64,000 nucleotides of DNA, taken from Cryptomeria japonica (taxonomy: Eukaryota > Streptophyta > Pinopsida > Cupressales > Cupressaceae). A model generated the notes under the pieces. It did not search any database, was not told the origin of the DNA, and saw nothing but the letters and a program-made list of their open reading frames with translations. Positions 13,201-25,300 of the stretch are shown piece after piece (the first letter of the stretch is position 1; every line of letters starts with the position of its first letter). Where the stretch lies: assembly GCF_030272615.1 (NCBI RefSeq), contig NC_081415.1, positions 192,414,270 through 192,478,269 of the forward strand, written 5' to 3'. Both the position numbers and the translations under genes were made by a program.

Positions 13201-14940
13201 GTCCTAAGGGGTCATATGGTGTTCTATGACCCCTTAGGACACCATATGACCCCTAACGACACCATATGGTGTCTTAAGGGGTCATCTGACATCGTTAGGG
13301 GTCATATAGTGTCCTAAGGAGTAATATGGTGTTCTATGACCCCTTAGGACACCATATGACCCCTTAGGACACAATATGGTGTTGTGAGGGGTCATATGGT
13401 GTCTTATGGGGTCATATAGTGTCTTGAGGGCTCATATGGCATCCCAAGGGGTCATAGAACACCATATGACCCCTAAGGACACCACATGTTGTCATTAGGG
13501 GTCATATGGTGTCCCAAGGGCTCATAGAATACCATATGACCTCTTAGGACACTATATGGTGGTATTAGGAATTATATGGTGTATGGGGTCATATGGTATC
13601 CTAAGGGGTCATATAATACCATATGACCCCTTAGGACACCATATGACCCCTTAGGACACTATATGGTGATGTTAGGGTTATATGGTGTCGTAAGGGGTCA
13701 TAGAATACCATATGACCCCTTAGGACACTATATGACCCCTTAGGACACCATATGACATATCCTAAGGGTTCATATGGTGTCTTAAGGAGTCATAGAACAC
13801 CATATGACCCCTAAGGACACCATATGACCCCTTAGGACACCATATGGTGTTTTTAGTGGTCATATGGTGTCCTAAGGGGTCATAGAATATCATATGACTC
13901 CTTAGGACACAATATAACCCTAATGACACCATATGACCCCTAACGACACCATATGACCCCTCAGGAAACCAAATGGTGGTCTTAGGGGTCATATGGTATC
14001 CTAAGGGGTCATAGAACACCATATGATCCCTTACGACACCATATGACCCCTTAGGACACCATATGACCCCTAACAACACCATATGGTGTCATATGGTGTC
14101 CTAAGGGGTCATATGGCATCCTAATGGGTCATAAAATACCATATGACCCCTAACAATACCATATAACCCCTTAGGATGCCATATGACCCCTAACGACATG
14201 ATATGGTGTCTTAAGAGGTCATATGGTGTCCTGAGGGGTCATATGGTGTTCTATGACCCCCTAGGACACCATATGACTCCTTTTAACATCCTAGTACATG
14301 ACATGACCACTTGTGACACCATATGACCCCTCAAGACACATTATGGTGTCGTTAGGGGTCATATGGTGTCCTAAGGGGTCATATGGTGTCGTTAGGGATC
14401 ATATGGTGTCTTAAGGTGTCATATGGTATTCTATGACCCATTTGGGCACCATATGACCCCTTAGGACATTATATGACCCCTAACAACACCATGTGACATC
14501 TTAGGCACCATATGACCCCTAATGACACCATATGGTATCATTATGGGGCATATGGTGTCATAAGGGGTCATATAATACCATATGACCCCTTAGAACACTA
14601 TATGGTGTTGTTAGGGGTCATATTGTGTCATATGGTATCCTAACGGGTCATATGATATCCATAGGGGTCATAAAACACCAAATGACCCCTTAGGACACCA
14701 TATGACCCCTTAGGACACCATATGGTGTCGTTAGGGCTCATATGGTGTTCTAAGAGATCATATTGTATCCTAAGGGGTCATAGAACACCATATGACCCCT
14801 TAGGACACCATATGACCTGTAGTGACACCATATGACCCCTTAGGACACCATATGACTTGTTACGACACCATATGTTGTCCTAAGAGGTCATATGGTTTCC
14901 TAAGATAGATAGTAATGGTTTCCTAAGGGGTTATATAGCC
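10265..14940. repeat. Palindromic satellite array, 20-bp unit
   Basis: A 4.7-kb array is built from CATATGGTGTCCTAAGGGGT and its reverse complement, with variants (GTCGTTAGGGG, GTGTTCTATGACC). The unit starts with the palindrome CATATG and ends near the quasi-palindrome CCTAAGG, so units can switch orientation at either point and are freely intermixed on both strands. A short purine-rich interruption at 12295-12365 separates two halves. The left half favours GGTCATAGGACACC and the right half GTGTTCTATGACC, so different variants were amplified in each. Long open frames inside (for example 11167-11508) are by-products of the repeat. Confidence 0.85.
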
Positions 14941-15280
14941 CACCATGCTCCTACACATACCCAGATGGGTTATATAGAGATATAAGATACCTAGAGGGGG
15001 ATAGAGGCGTGAGAGACCTAGATAGGGTGAGAGAGAGAGAGGGTTGAGATAGATGGAGGGGGGTAGAGAGAGGTTGGTAATGAGATATGGATGGAGATGT
15101 AGAGAGGTGGAGAGGGAATGAGGGAGAAACCTAGAGAGGGTTAGAGAGGGTGTGATGGAAAGCTGATGATATAGATGGTAAAGAGAGAATAAGAATTAGT
15201 AGGGAAGGGAGAGAGAGATGGGATAAGGAGGGAGAGGGAGATAGAGAGGGAGAGGGGAAGAAAATAATGGAAATGCCTAT
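14941..15280 (-). repeat. Polypurine tract, inner part of the right arm
   Basis: GAGAGAGGG-rich DNA continues, after the LTR-element insertion, with the polypurine tract at 46552. It is the inverse of the left-arm polypyrimidine tract. The last five bases (15276-15280, CCTAT) form the target duplication. Confidence 0.75.
15276..15280. repeat. Target-site duplication CCTAT, left copy
   Basis: CCTAT directly precedes the left LTR. The identical copy is at 46547-46551, directly after the right LTR. Confidence 0.9.
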
Positions 15281-16666
15281 TGATGCCCTCCTAAATGGCA
15301 CAAGGTTAGTCAATGATAAAATAACACAAGACACAAAACCATTAGTGTTAGTCAATCAAAAACTAATCTACAAAGGCATACCAAGAGAGACACTAAAAGC
15401 ATGCTAATGTATCTAACTAAAGAAGCAAAGATTATGAGACATCTCCAACTATCTCTTAGCATGGCCTTAGCTCCTTCTCCCTTGTTCCTCTCCTCTCCAA
15501 GTTCCAAAATAGTGTAGCTCTCAGCAGCTTTTTGCACTATGGATGCTTATGGAGGATTGAGATTTAGTATTGTGCTTCAAATGTGAAATGAGAAGCTAAT
15601 ACTATGCTAGATGATATTAAAATGATTTATTTTAACCAAAACGATAAGATATTAGTTTGCTATGCTAAATGCTCTCTTAAAATGCCTATATCTTAAATGC
15701 ATACAAGTTTTCAGGATCTGGATTATGAAGAAATGGGCTCTATTTATAGGAAAAATGGAGCAATGGATGGTTGAGATTGAGTAATCTCAACAAGGGTCAG
15801 GATTGAATGATTTCAAATCCATGTGAGGGCTTTCAACCCAATCCCAGGATGACAAGTGTCAATGTGAGATAGGTTGAAGGAGAGGGAATAAGCATTAAAT
15901 GCTTGAAATGACCTTGGGAGTTAAAGTCAAGGTTGGTTGAATGAATAAACTCTTTATTCAAAGAATAAAGCTTTTATCCAATGGATAAACTCTTGTGCAA
16001 ATGTGAAATTGATGAATATGGTTAAAACAATAAATGATTGGGGGGACAAGTTTTGAAATAACCATAAATGGTTATGTAAGAGCCATAAATGGTCATGTAA
16101 GAGCCATTAGTGGTCTTGGAAGACTTTGGAAATTAATTTGTTGAACACACAAAGCATTAAATGCTTTTCAAAGACTTTGGAGTCTTTGAGAAGTGACTTC
16201 ATTTTGCTTAGGAATGTGACAATAATTAGGGCATGGATTAGGCTAATTAGGAAGGGGTTAGAAGAATCTAGAAGGGGATTAGATTTTGCAAGTGGATTTG
16301 GTGGGTGAGGGAAAATAGGATTTTATTAAAAATAAAAATTTATTTATTTCAATAAATGTTTGCAAGTTGCATTTGTAGGAAAATGCAAGTGGGGGGGGGT
16401 TTTAAAATGATTTAAATAAATGCTAATTTATTTAAAAGAGGAAAAGGGGGATTTTAATTAAATAAATAGATTTTATTTATTTAATTGACTTGAGTTTGAT
16501 TTAATGAATTAGTTAAAATAAATTGAATAATTTATTTAATTAATAGAAGAATGTTTGGAGATGAATTAATTAAATATTAATTTAATTAACTGATGGCTAG
16601 TGGATTTTTAATCAAATAAATAGCGAATATTTATTTAATTAAAATGGACAGATTTGTGTGACTACA
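15281..16666 (-). repeat. 3' LTR of the outer Tat element
   Basis: The 1386-bp repeat begins TGATGCC and ends GACTACA on the plus strand, so in element sense it runs TGTAGTC...GGCATCA. It matches 45157-46546 throughout, with scattered substitutions and a different G-run length near 16391. It includes TATTTATA (15741-15748), the inverse of the LTR TATA box. Confidence 0.95.
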
Positions 16667-16679
16667 TTTGCCTCTCTTT
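16667..16679 (-). promoter_or_regulatory. Polypurine tract of the outer element
   Basis: The minus strand reads AAAGAGAGGCAAA immediately before the 3' LTR, the expected position for plus-strand priming. Confidence 0.6.
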
Positions 16680-16977
16680 GAGACGGTGCGGTTTATCGCG
16701 TCGTTTCAAAGAAAGAAAAATTAGTGTGAAGAAATATGCCCCATAAAATGTAAATTTAATGGGTGGTATGCCCCCTTGAGAGATGGGCCGAGAAATTTCA
16801 AAAAATCGGGCGATCTCTCGAAAAAGAATGAAAATTGGCAGGGTGGTAGGAGAGAAGAAGTTAGCAGCACGGGTGAAAAATAGAAGAAAACGGGGGAAAA
16901 ATGGAGAAATGGGGGGCTCGGGAAGTTCATGGGGACCACGGCGATGAGCGGGGGGAAATTACGGTGACGACGAAGGG

Positions 16978-16984
16978 TATAAAT
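16978..16984 (+). promoter_or_regulatory. TATA box of the antisense PMD gene (outer element)
   Basis: GGGTATAAATGGGG lies on the plus strand about 310 bp inside the 3' LTR boundary and about 850 bp upstream of the PMD main exon. It would start transcripts near 17010, opposite to gag-pol. Confidence 0.5.
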
Positions 16985-17230
16985 GGGGTGAAAGGGGTGA
17001 AAATAGGATCATTTGTGATCGCGACCATTTGAAAACCATAGCTCTGATAGGGACATTTGGAGGAGCGAGTAGCAGCCAGGATGCTGATTCTGATCACCGA
17101 GCATAGATTCGAGTGAGTCCGTCGGTTCCAGCGCCCAGATGACTACGGACGAGCAGTACGCAAATTCGAAAACTGAACTTTTAGGCATTTTTGCTAGGTT
17201 TTTAGCTGAGTCCAAGTCAAGTCGGAGCAA

Positions 17231-17545
17231 GAGCGCTGGAACTGTGGTTTTGGCACTTTTGCTCCATAAACTAGCGCTATTGTGCCACAATAGTGCTATT
17301 GTCCCCTTGTTTGAGCGCTCTTGGTTTGATATAGCGCTATTGGATGCAAGTTTTAGCGCTATTGGTTAAGTAGTGCTATTGTTGTGTTAATCGAGCGCTA
17401 TTGAGTGAAAGTAGCGCTATTGTCTAGCTTTTCTAGCGCTTTTGTAGTTGTAGCGCTGTTGTATAACCGATTGAGTGCTTTTGCTAGGGTTGTAGCAGTA
17501 TTGTTTTGAAACTAGCGCTTTTGTTGTAGAATAGCGCTTTTGCCT
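17231..17545 (+). repeat. AGCGCT motif cluster in the PMD leader or intron (outer element)
   Basis: About eleven exact AGCGCT palindromes plus several one-base variants lie in 315 bp, mostly as TAGCGCTATTG or TAGCGCTTTTG on the plus strand. The cluster sits between the PMD TATA box and the proposed splice acceptor at 17824. A second cluster of the same motif, inverted on the plus strand, is in the gag-pol leader at 44835-45067. Confidence 0.8.
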
Positions 17546-17824
17546 TAAGATAAAGAGATGCCCCAGTTTGAATGAAGAAAATCTCGTGATGCCAATGATT
17601 GATGGAGGGTGAGGTAAAGTGGGAGTTGTTTTGAACCATAGCAGCCTGTTGAGACTTAGGTCATTTGTTAGGATAAATGCCTATTGAAGTCTAGGTGGCC
17701 ATGATTACTTACCTGTTGAAACCCAAAGATACTTGATCAAAGTATCTGATGATAGTTTAGGTTTAAACTTAAGAAAGTTTGAAAACAAAACAACTGATGG
17801 TGATTGATGAATGTCTATGTGCAG

Positions 17825-19731
17825 GAGGATCTGCGCGTGTTGCAGTTACGTGAGCACCATCCTGCGACACAGGGGTTGCGGGATCGATTGACGCAGGTGG
17901 AGATAGACTGTATTACCGTGACTAGGTTGTACGAGGTGATGCACATGCCCGTGATTCGTATGAATCACAGATTGATCACAGCATTGGCGGAGCAGTGGCA
18001 CAGTGAGACGTGCACCTTTCATTTGGCACAGGGGGAGATGACCGTGACCTTGGAGGATGTGTGGCGCATCCTTCGGATTCCGATTCGAGGGGAGCTGGTC
18101 ACATATGATAGATCCTGGGGGACTCTTTCGGTGCAGAGGATTTTTGATGAGGATGTGTATATTGATGATGGCTCGATCGCGTGGGAGGATATAGCGGCAC
18201 TATATGAGCCTCTTCCAGCAGTTTTGTCAGGGATTGTGGGAGGTCTTTTATGTCCAGACAGGCGGTCACATGGTTTAGCGGTGGGATGGGGACAGGTTAT
18301 CGAGATGATGATGACCGAGGGGACCCGATTTACATGGGGGTCGTGCATGCTGGCGCACATGTATCAGGAGCTCCATGAGGTAGTGTACCAGGGGAGGGGT
18401 TCCTTAGCAGTGGGCATGACGCTGCTATATATTTGGGCTTGGGAGCATCTACCCATGACTCGACCAGTGAGTCTTAGATTTCGGGCAGTGGACCAGCCGT
18501 ACATGTTCATATACATTGGCATGATGAGTCAGCCCCACTTGGGGAAGTTAGAGTGGTGGCGGCGGGCATTGGATGACCTGGATGCAGTGATATGGCGGCC
18601 ATACTTGGAGTGTGAGCCATGGGGTGATGACGTAGAGGCACTGCCTTATGTGTTTATGACACGATTCCTCATTGGGAGGACTGCATATCATGTGGAGAGA
18701 CAGGTGCTTGGATGAGTGATGAGGTAGTTCGGACGACAGCAGGGACTGCCTAGCGGATCAGGGGAGTATGCACGGGTGATTCGGGAGAGGTATGCATGGG
18801 GTCCAGTGCTACCTTATGATCAGGCACTGGCAGAGTTTCGAACACTGCAGGTGAGGCCATGGGACCTATGACCGAGGGTCGTTGATGCAGGGGTGACAGA
18901 TGAGTATACGCAGTACCGGGTAGCACACCCAATCCCACAGATATCGGATCCAGCAGAGCCAGTCCCAGCGTTTGAGGATGAGAGGGGACGGGGCCGGAGG
19001 AGAGCAGGAGGTCGAGGAGGAGGAGGTGGAGGAGGTGGAGGAGGAGGTGGGTTGGGGTTGCAGAGGCAGCAGAGAGGGAGAGGTGGACTACCTCTACAGA
19101 TATCACAGGGACCATTGATACAGAGGGGAGTTCAGCTGAGTGGGAGAGGGATGGAGAGAGAGATCCCGATGGATAGAGGAGAGGGGACTACTGGATGGAT
19201 ACTGAGGGGGGAGCTACTGGGGATCTGCAGGATCACATGATAGTACGTTTGCAGACCCGGATAGAGGATTTGGAGGCGGAGGTGGCAGCTAGGGATGTGC
19301 AGCTTTTTGCACGGGAGTCAGAGCTGACGGTGGTGCTGCGGGAGAGAGATACTGCGGTGGAGAGATTGGTTGAGCTACAGGAGAGAGTGCGGGTTGGAGT
19401 AGGAGCACAGGGGCCTACAGGGGAGGTTATGAGGGAGATGCGACAAGCACAAGCAGAGATAGACTACTGGCGGGGTTTATATGAGCAGGTTGTGCCAGTT
19501 AGCCAGCGAGCTCTTAGCTATTCGCAGATGCGGCAGGCTAGATCAGAGCGATCGCAGAGGGCGCAGAGCAGTGGGGGAGTGATGGGTCCTTTGAGGCAGG
19601 AGAGATCAGGAGATGCAGGAGGGAGTGGGGGTTCGATGAGGCCTCCACGGAAAGATGGATCAGGTGGTGCAGGCACCAGTGGTGGAGCAGGTAGAGTTGT
19701 TGGGACAACATCTGGCCAGAGTGGCATTTGA
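17825..19731 (+). pseudogene. Antisense plant mobile domain (PMD) gene of the outer element, broken
   Basis: This gene is opposite in strand to gag-pol. The PMD (aminotransferase-like family) spans about 18000-18700, with CTFHLAQGEMTVTLEDVWRI, RPVSLRFR and VIWRPYLE marking it. PMD proteins act in nuclear silencing and development and also occur in transposons. The main exon probably begins at 17825 after TATGTGCAG, because the homologous gene in the inner element has a GCAG acceptor at the matching point and phase. An unspliced ATG also exists at 17807. The frame continues beyond stops at 18713 (TGA), 18725 (TAG) and about 18869 (TGA). A poly-Gly/Arg stretch follows (about 18960-19080), then a frameshift near 19200 into a coiled coil (about 19240-19510) and a Ser/Gly-rich tail. 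The first exon is not resolved; GTGAGT at 17113 is a candidate donor. Confidence 0.75.
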
Positions 19732-19739
19732 GAGAGCAT

Positions 19740-22393
19740 TCATGCATACATGTATTTGTATCATTTGTTTATTTTTGGACTGTATCTTGGATGGCTCTTG
19801 GTAGTCGATTTTGTAGACTTCATTGTACTCTGATATATGAGATGAGATATATGAGGAGATCCCATATTTGGATGATATGCAGTTGATTTATGTATGGATG
19901 TTTATGCAAGATGATGAGTGATTGCTTAGATGGATATGTGTATATGTATGCATTTTGATGAGATGTTTCTTGTATGCATGTTTCTATGATGATTTATGAT
20001 GTTGGATACTGACAGATGAATGTAGGTTTATATATGTATGATGTATTTGATTTTTGATGTAATGCTTTATGTATGTAATGCCATGATGATGATGTATGCT
20101 TATGATGATTTATGAACAGGATTGTGGTGTTTCCTATTGCAATGATATAATGATGAGATGGTTTATGCGATGATGTTAATGCAATGGTTTGAATGATTGA
20201 TTTTATGTATGGGTATGCATCTAGATGTGTTTAGATGAATGTAATATGGATAAACAAAATGTAAAGTACAAATGGTTATATGATAATGCCTAAATGAATG
20301 TGTATGTAAAATGGATATATGTAATGGTATGGACCAAATGTTTTGAAAAACAAATGGATTTATGATTCGAAATGTTTTAAATATGATTTAAGTACAAATG
20401 ATAATTTGATGATATTATAACTTATGGGTTTAATAACTGCACTTTAATGCAATTAAGAAGATGATAATGATTTCAATGTGAATGAATCCTAAAATGATCA
20501 TAATAAGAAACTTAGTAATGAATGAATGCACCTTTTAACTATAAAGGAATGTATGCAAATAATAAATGATGAAAAGATGATAAAATGATAATGGATAATC
20601 TACACTGTATGAATGCCTAGTAAAGGATTTAATATAATCAAAGACAATTTGTTCCCATGAATGAATCTAATTATTTATGATTGATGCAATGAGGTAAATG
20701 ATTCAATGAAAACTACTGTCAATAATGAATTATATGCAATTTTTAAGTTTAAAAATGACATGAACGTACTTAATACAAGATGCAACTAAATGCGATGATG
20801 ATATGACTATGAGGAATGCAAGGATTTTGAGACTTTGCATGATGCATTGATGATGTATCAGAGTACTCGATCGTGATTATATCCAAGACCAACTTAATTT
20901 TCACATTTTGCATATAAATCCTATATATGAATGAGTGAATGGATGGGTGATATGCAATAGAATGCAATATATATAAACAGATGAGATGAAATGACGATCC
21001 ATAGTGCTCTATTTTCATCATTGAGCTTTAAAATGTTGGAAGAGAATACAAGCATCTTGACATAATGATTCAAGATGACCTAAGTATTTCTTTCATGGAT
21101 TTTATATAGCAAGTTAATACAAATGACTTGATATAAGGGTCAAGTCGACCAGAGTATTGCTTGCGGAACAGACAAGGATTATCTCCGTTCATGCATGACT
21201 TGGATCGTCCTCCTTGATCTTAGGCTGATCATATTCTGAGACAAGTGCAAACCGTACTAAGAAATAAAACCTTTATCCAGTTTGGATGGGGAGGAACCAA
21301 AGAATGAGCATGGTACTGACAAACAAATAGTATATACATAAAGAATAAAGAATAAGGATCCTTGGTAATGGTTCATGCTCATATGGTCGAGGTATACACT
21401 GTAGTCAGCAAGCCGCAATGATCTATGACTGCATTTGGCATAAGATCATGTAGCTTGGTGAACTTCCCACGTAGACACCATTAGTACATGCCCCAGAACT
21501 TCATCGGAAATAATGTGCAAAGGATACAACACAATGCTGAAAGATCCCGATACAGATAAACAAACAATTGTACTCACAAATCAACCAAGTATTTGATAGC
21601 TTAACATAATTTTCTTGTCAAAGAAAATGTCACTTTTGTCTTTGTTTTGATAAGGAAGGATGCATCCTTGTTGAAGACAGTTTTTTAGTGTTGATGTTGA
21701 TTGTGTGGTTTGATTGATAAATGGTCATCATGTGAGTATTGTGTCAATGTTTGTTTTGCATCTGCTCGGATGAATATGTACAAGGTGTTGCCATGTTTTT
21801 GTATGATTTTTCAATGGTTTTGTGATGTTTTTGGATTTTGTGAAACATTTTTGAATGTTTTGGTTTTTTTGAAGTGTTGTGAATGTTTTTGGTTTTTGAA
21901 GTGTTTTGGATGTTTTTGGATTTTGAATTTGTTTTGAATGGTTTTGGATTTGGTGAGATAGTTTTAAATGAAGAATTTTAACGAATCACAAGACAATGTA
22001 GAATCCACTTCCATCAATAGGTTAAGGGAATTGCCCCCAGTTTAGACATGACTATATATAAAAAAAAAGCGGGATGCAGGATGCATGCAGTACTTTCTTG
22101 GATTTGTAGATTTATAACAAGCCATGGTTGATGGATGGATGGATGTATGTATGAAGTAGATGTGATCGCAACAAGTTTGAAAGACAATGGAGCCATAGCC
22201 TTTACGAGTGGCGCCTGTTTGCCAGGTTTTCACCATCGTACTTACCCAAGGTGCCACCAGAGTGGTTGCTCACCGTTTGGATGCATGATTTTTTTCTTTA
22301 CTTTTTTGAATGTTTTTTGTATTTTCTTCAGGACATTTTCTGAATGTTTTTGGTATTTTCTGATATGCAGGGGAGCCTGATGCTCTATGCCGC
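19740..22393. other. Low-complexity spacer between PMD and pol (outer element)
   Basis: There is no gene. 19740-21050 is biased DNA rich in ATGATG, TATGTATG and AATGAATG, probably decayed microsatellite. 21050-21700 is ordinary AT-rich sequence. 21780-21960 is rich in GTTTTGGATTTTTG. PMD (rightward) and pol (leftward) converge on this spacer, so it would hold both 3' ends. Confidence 0.6.
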
Positions 22394-25300
22394 TTAGGTA
22401 TAAAACCGTTTGAGGTGCATGTTGTTGATTGGATCTACAAGCGGTTCTCCTTCTGATGTAGCCAACTGATATGCCCCAGACCCGAATACAGCAGTGACAA
22501 CATATGGGCCCAGCCAGTTTGATTCAAACTTTCCCTGATGTTCTCTGTTTGGTTGGTTGCAAGGATTCTCTCGTAGAACAAGATCACCTACCTCAAATGT
22601 ATGAGATCTAACGCAGTGATTGTAGCTTCTGCTCATGCGCTGTTGATAGGCTTTTAGATGGTTGTACGCAGCTTGTCACTTCTCATCAAGTAACTCTAAG
22701 TCCTGAAGGCGTGAGACTTTGTATGCTTCATCATCGATGAGATTGTGCAAGGAAACCTATAAGGATGGTATCTCAACCTCAATAGGTAAGATAGCTTCAA
22801 CACCATAGACCAATGAATAAGGAGTTGCACCTGTAGGGGTTCGAATGCTAGTTCGATATGCCCATAGCGCTGGATTCAATTGAACATGCCAATCACGGCC
22901 GACATCATTGACTATCTTCTTTAGGATCCTCAATATGTTTTTATTGGATGCTTCGGCCTGACCATTGCCTTGTGGGTAATAGGGAGTGGAAAAGCAGTGT
23001 TGGATATGAAATTTCTCACAAAGTTCACGGACATCCTGATTTTTGAAAGGAAGACTGTTATCTGTGATGATAGACATGGGCACACCATATTGGCAGATGA
23101 TGTAATTAAGGATGAATGAGGCGATCTTCTTGCCGGTGACTTGGGTAAGTGGAACAACTTCGATCCACTTTGTGAAATATTCGGTGGTGGTAATAATGAA
23201 TTTATGGCCGTTGGATGAAGATGGATGAATCTTACCCACAAGGTCAAGGCCCCATTGACAAAAAGGTCATGGTGTTGTGATTGGTTGCAGTTCTTGTGCT
23301 GGTGCATGTATCAGGTCGCCATGAACTTGACATTTCTTGCATTTTCTGACAAAGTAGTAGGAAACCTTTTCCATAGATGGCCAATAGTATCCATTGCGCA
23401 GGAGTTTCTTGGCTAGTGACGGACCACTTGCATAAGTTCCACATATTCCTTCATGTACCTCTTCCAAGGCCTTTGTTATCTCATCTTGTTCCAGACATCG
23501 AAGGAGAGTACCATCAAGACTGCGTCGGTATAGGGTTTCGGCAATAATGGTATATCGAGTAGTTTGGCGAATGAAGGTTTTACGTTGGTTATTCGATTGG
23601 TTGGGAGGAAGGGTGTGATCGCGGAGATAGGTGTAGAACTCACCGTACCATGGGGATTCAGAACCGACAAGGTGACATATCATTTTGGATTCAGGGATAT
23701 CATAAGCGGGGATCCAAAGCTGTTCGACCAAGAACTTGTAGCGTGTTGAATTCTGTGGAAGATCTAGGAGAGATGCGATGGTAGCCATAGCGTCAATAGC
23801 TCGATTCTGATCTCTTGGTATCTGCTCAAAAGTGATAGTAGTAAATGATGTCTTTAGAGTGTCCACCATTTGCTTATGTGGCATGAGTTTATCATCCTTG
23901 GTCTGATATTCATTTGTTGCTTGTCGAATGACTAATTGGGAATCGCCATATACTTGCAGTTCTTGTAATTTCCATTGTACGGCTAGCCTGAGTCCTGTGA
24001 TCAAGGCCTCATATTCTGCTATGTTGTTAGTGCATGGAAATGTGAGCCTGTAAGACTTCAGGATGTTGTCACCCTGAGGTGTGATAAACATAATGCCTGC
24101 CCCTGAGCCATGCCTAGTGTATGAACCATCAAAATATAGTTTCCATGGTCGTGTTGTTGTGACCATGAATATCTCTTCATCTGGAAAATTGGAAATGAGA
24201 GGATGATCGCCTATGAGTGGTGCATCAGCCAACTGATCTGCAATAACTTGCCCTTTGATAGCCTTACGGTCCACATACTCGATGTCAAATTCACTTAGAA
24301 TCATCACCCATTTGGCCAAGTGACCTGTCAATGCTGCTTTGCTAAGTAAATACTTGAGTGGATCAATCTTTGCAATGAGTTGTACCTTGTGTGTTAATAG
24401 ATAGTGCCTCAGTTTAGTGGCTGCCAGGATTACTGCTAGGCAAGCTCGCTCAATAGGCATATAATTGAGTTCATAGCCCACCAGTGTGCGAGAGATGTAG
24501 TAAATAGCACACTCTTTTCCTTCTGTATTATGTTGTGCCAGTAGCACACCCAATGCTGTACTTGTCGTTGAGATATAAAGTAACAACGGTCTACTTGGAT
24601 CTGGTGGCATCGATAATGGTGGATTCATGAGATAGTCTTTAAGCGCTTGAAATGCTTGTTGGCATCGGGCATCCCATTGAAAGTGGATGTTCTTGTGTAG
24701 CAGGTGTGTGAATGGGTGACACTTATCAGCCAGTTGTGCAATGAATCTTCTGATGGATTGAAGCCGTCCTTGTAATGTCCTTAGCTGACTGATATTCTTT
24801 GGAGGTGGCATGTCCATGATTGCTTTTACCTTTGCTGGATCGACCTCAATACCTTTGCTTGAGACAATGTATCCTAGAAGCTTCCCGGAGGTTACTCCAA
24901 AGACACATTTCTTTGGGTTGAGTCGAACATGGTATTGTTCCAGTCTATCGAAGATTTTATCTAAGATGTGGAGATGTCCTTCTCTAGTGAGTGATTTTGC
25001 TAGTAAGTCATCCACATAATCTTCCATCATAGTATGCATCATGTCATGGAAGATGGTGGTCATTGCTCTTTGATAGGTTGCTCCTGCATTCTTTAGACCG
25101 AAGGGCATTACATTCCAGCAATATGTGCCCCATGGATAGGTGAAGGCTGTCTTATGTTGATCTTCTGGTGTGATCTTTATCTGATTGTATCCGGAAAATC
25201 CATCCATGAGTGAAAGCATGGCATGTCCCGCTGTCAGATCCACTATGATGTCGATATTTGGTAGGGGGAAATCATCCTTAGGACATGCCTTATTTAGATC

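Noticed and set aside
10265-14940. Open frames of 100 or more codons and array-like spacing (CRISPR-like look)
   Set aside because: The frames only translate the 20-bp satellite, and there are no unique spacers or cas genes; it is a eukaryotic palindromic satellite.
17139-17369. Possible first exon of the outer PMD gene (ATG at 17139)
   Set aside because: No homology to the inner exon 1 and no strong donor; the frame runs into the AGCGCT repeats.
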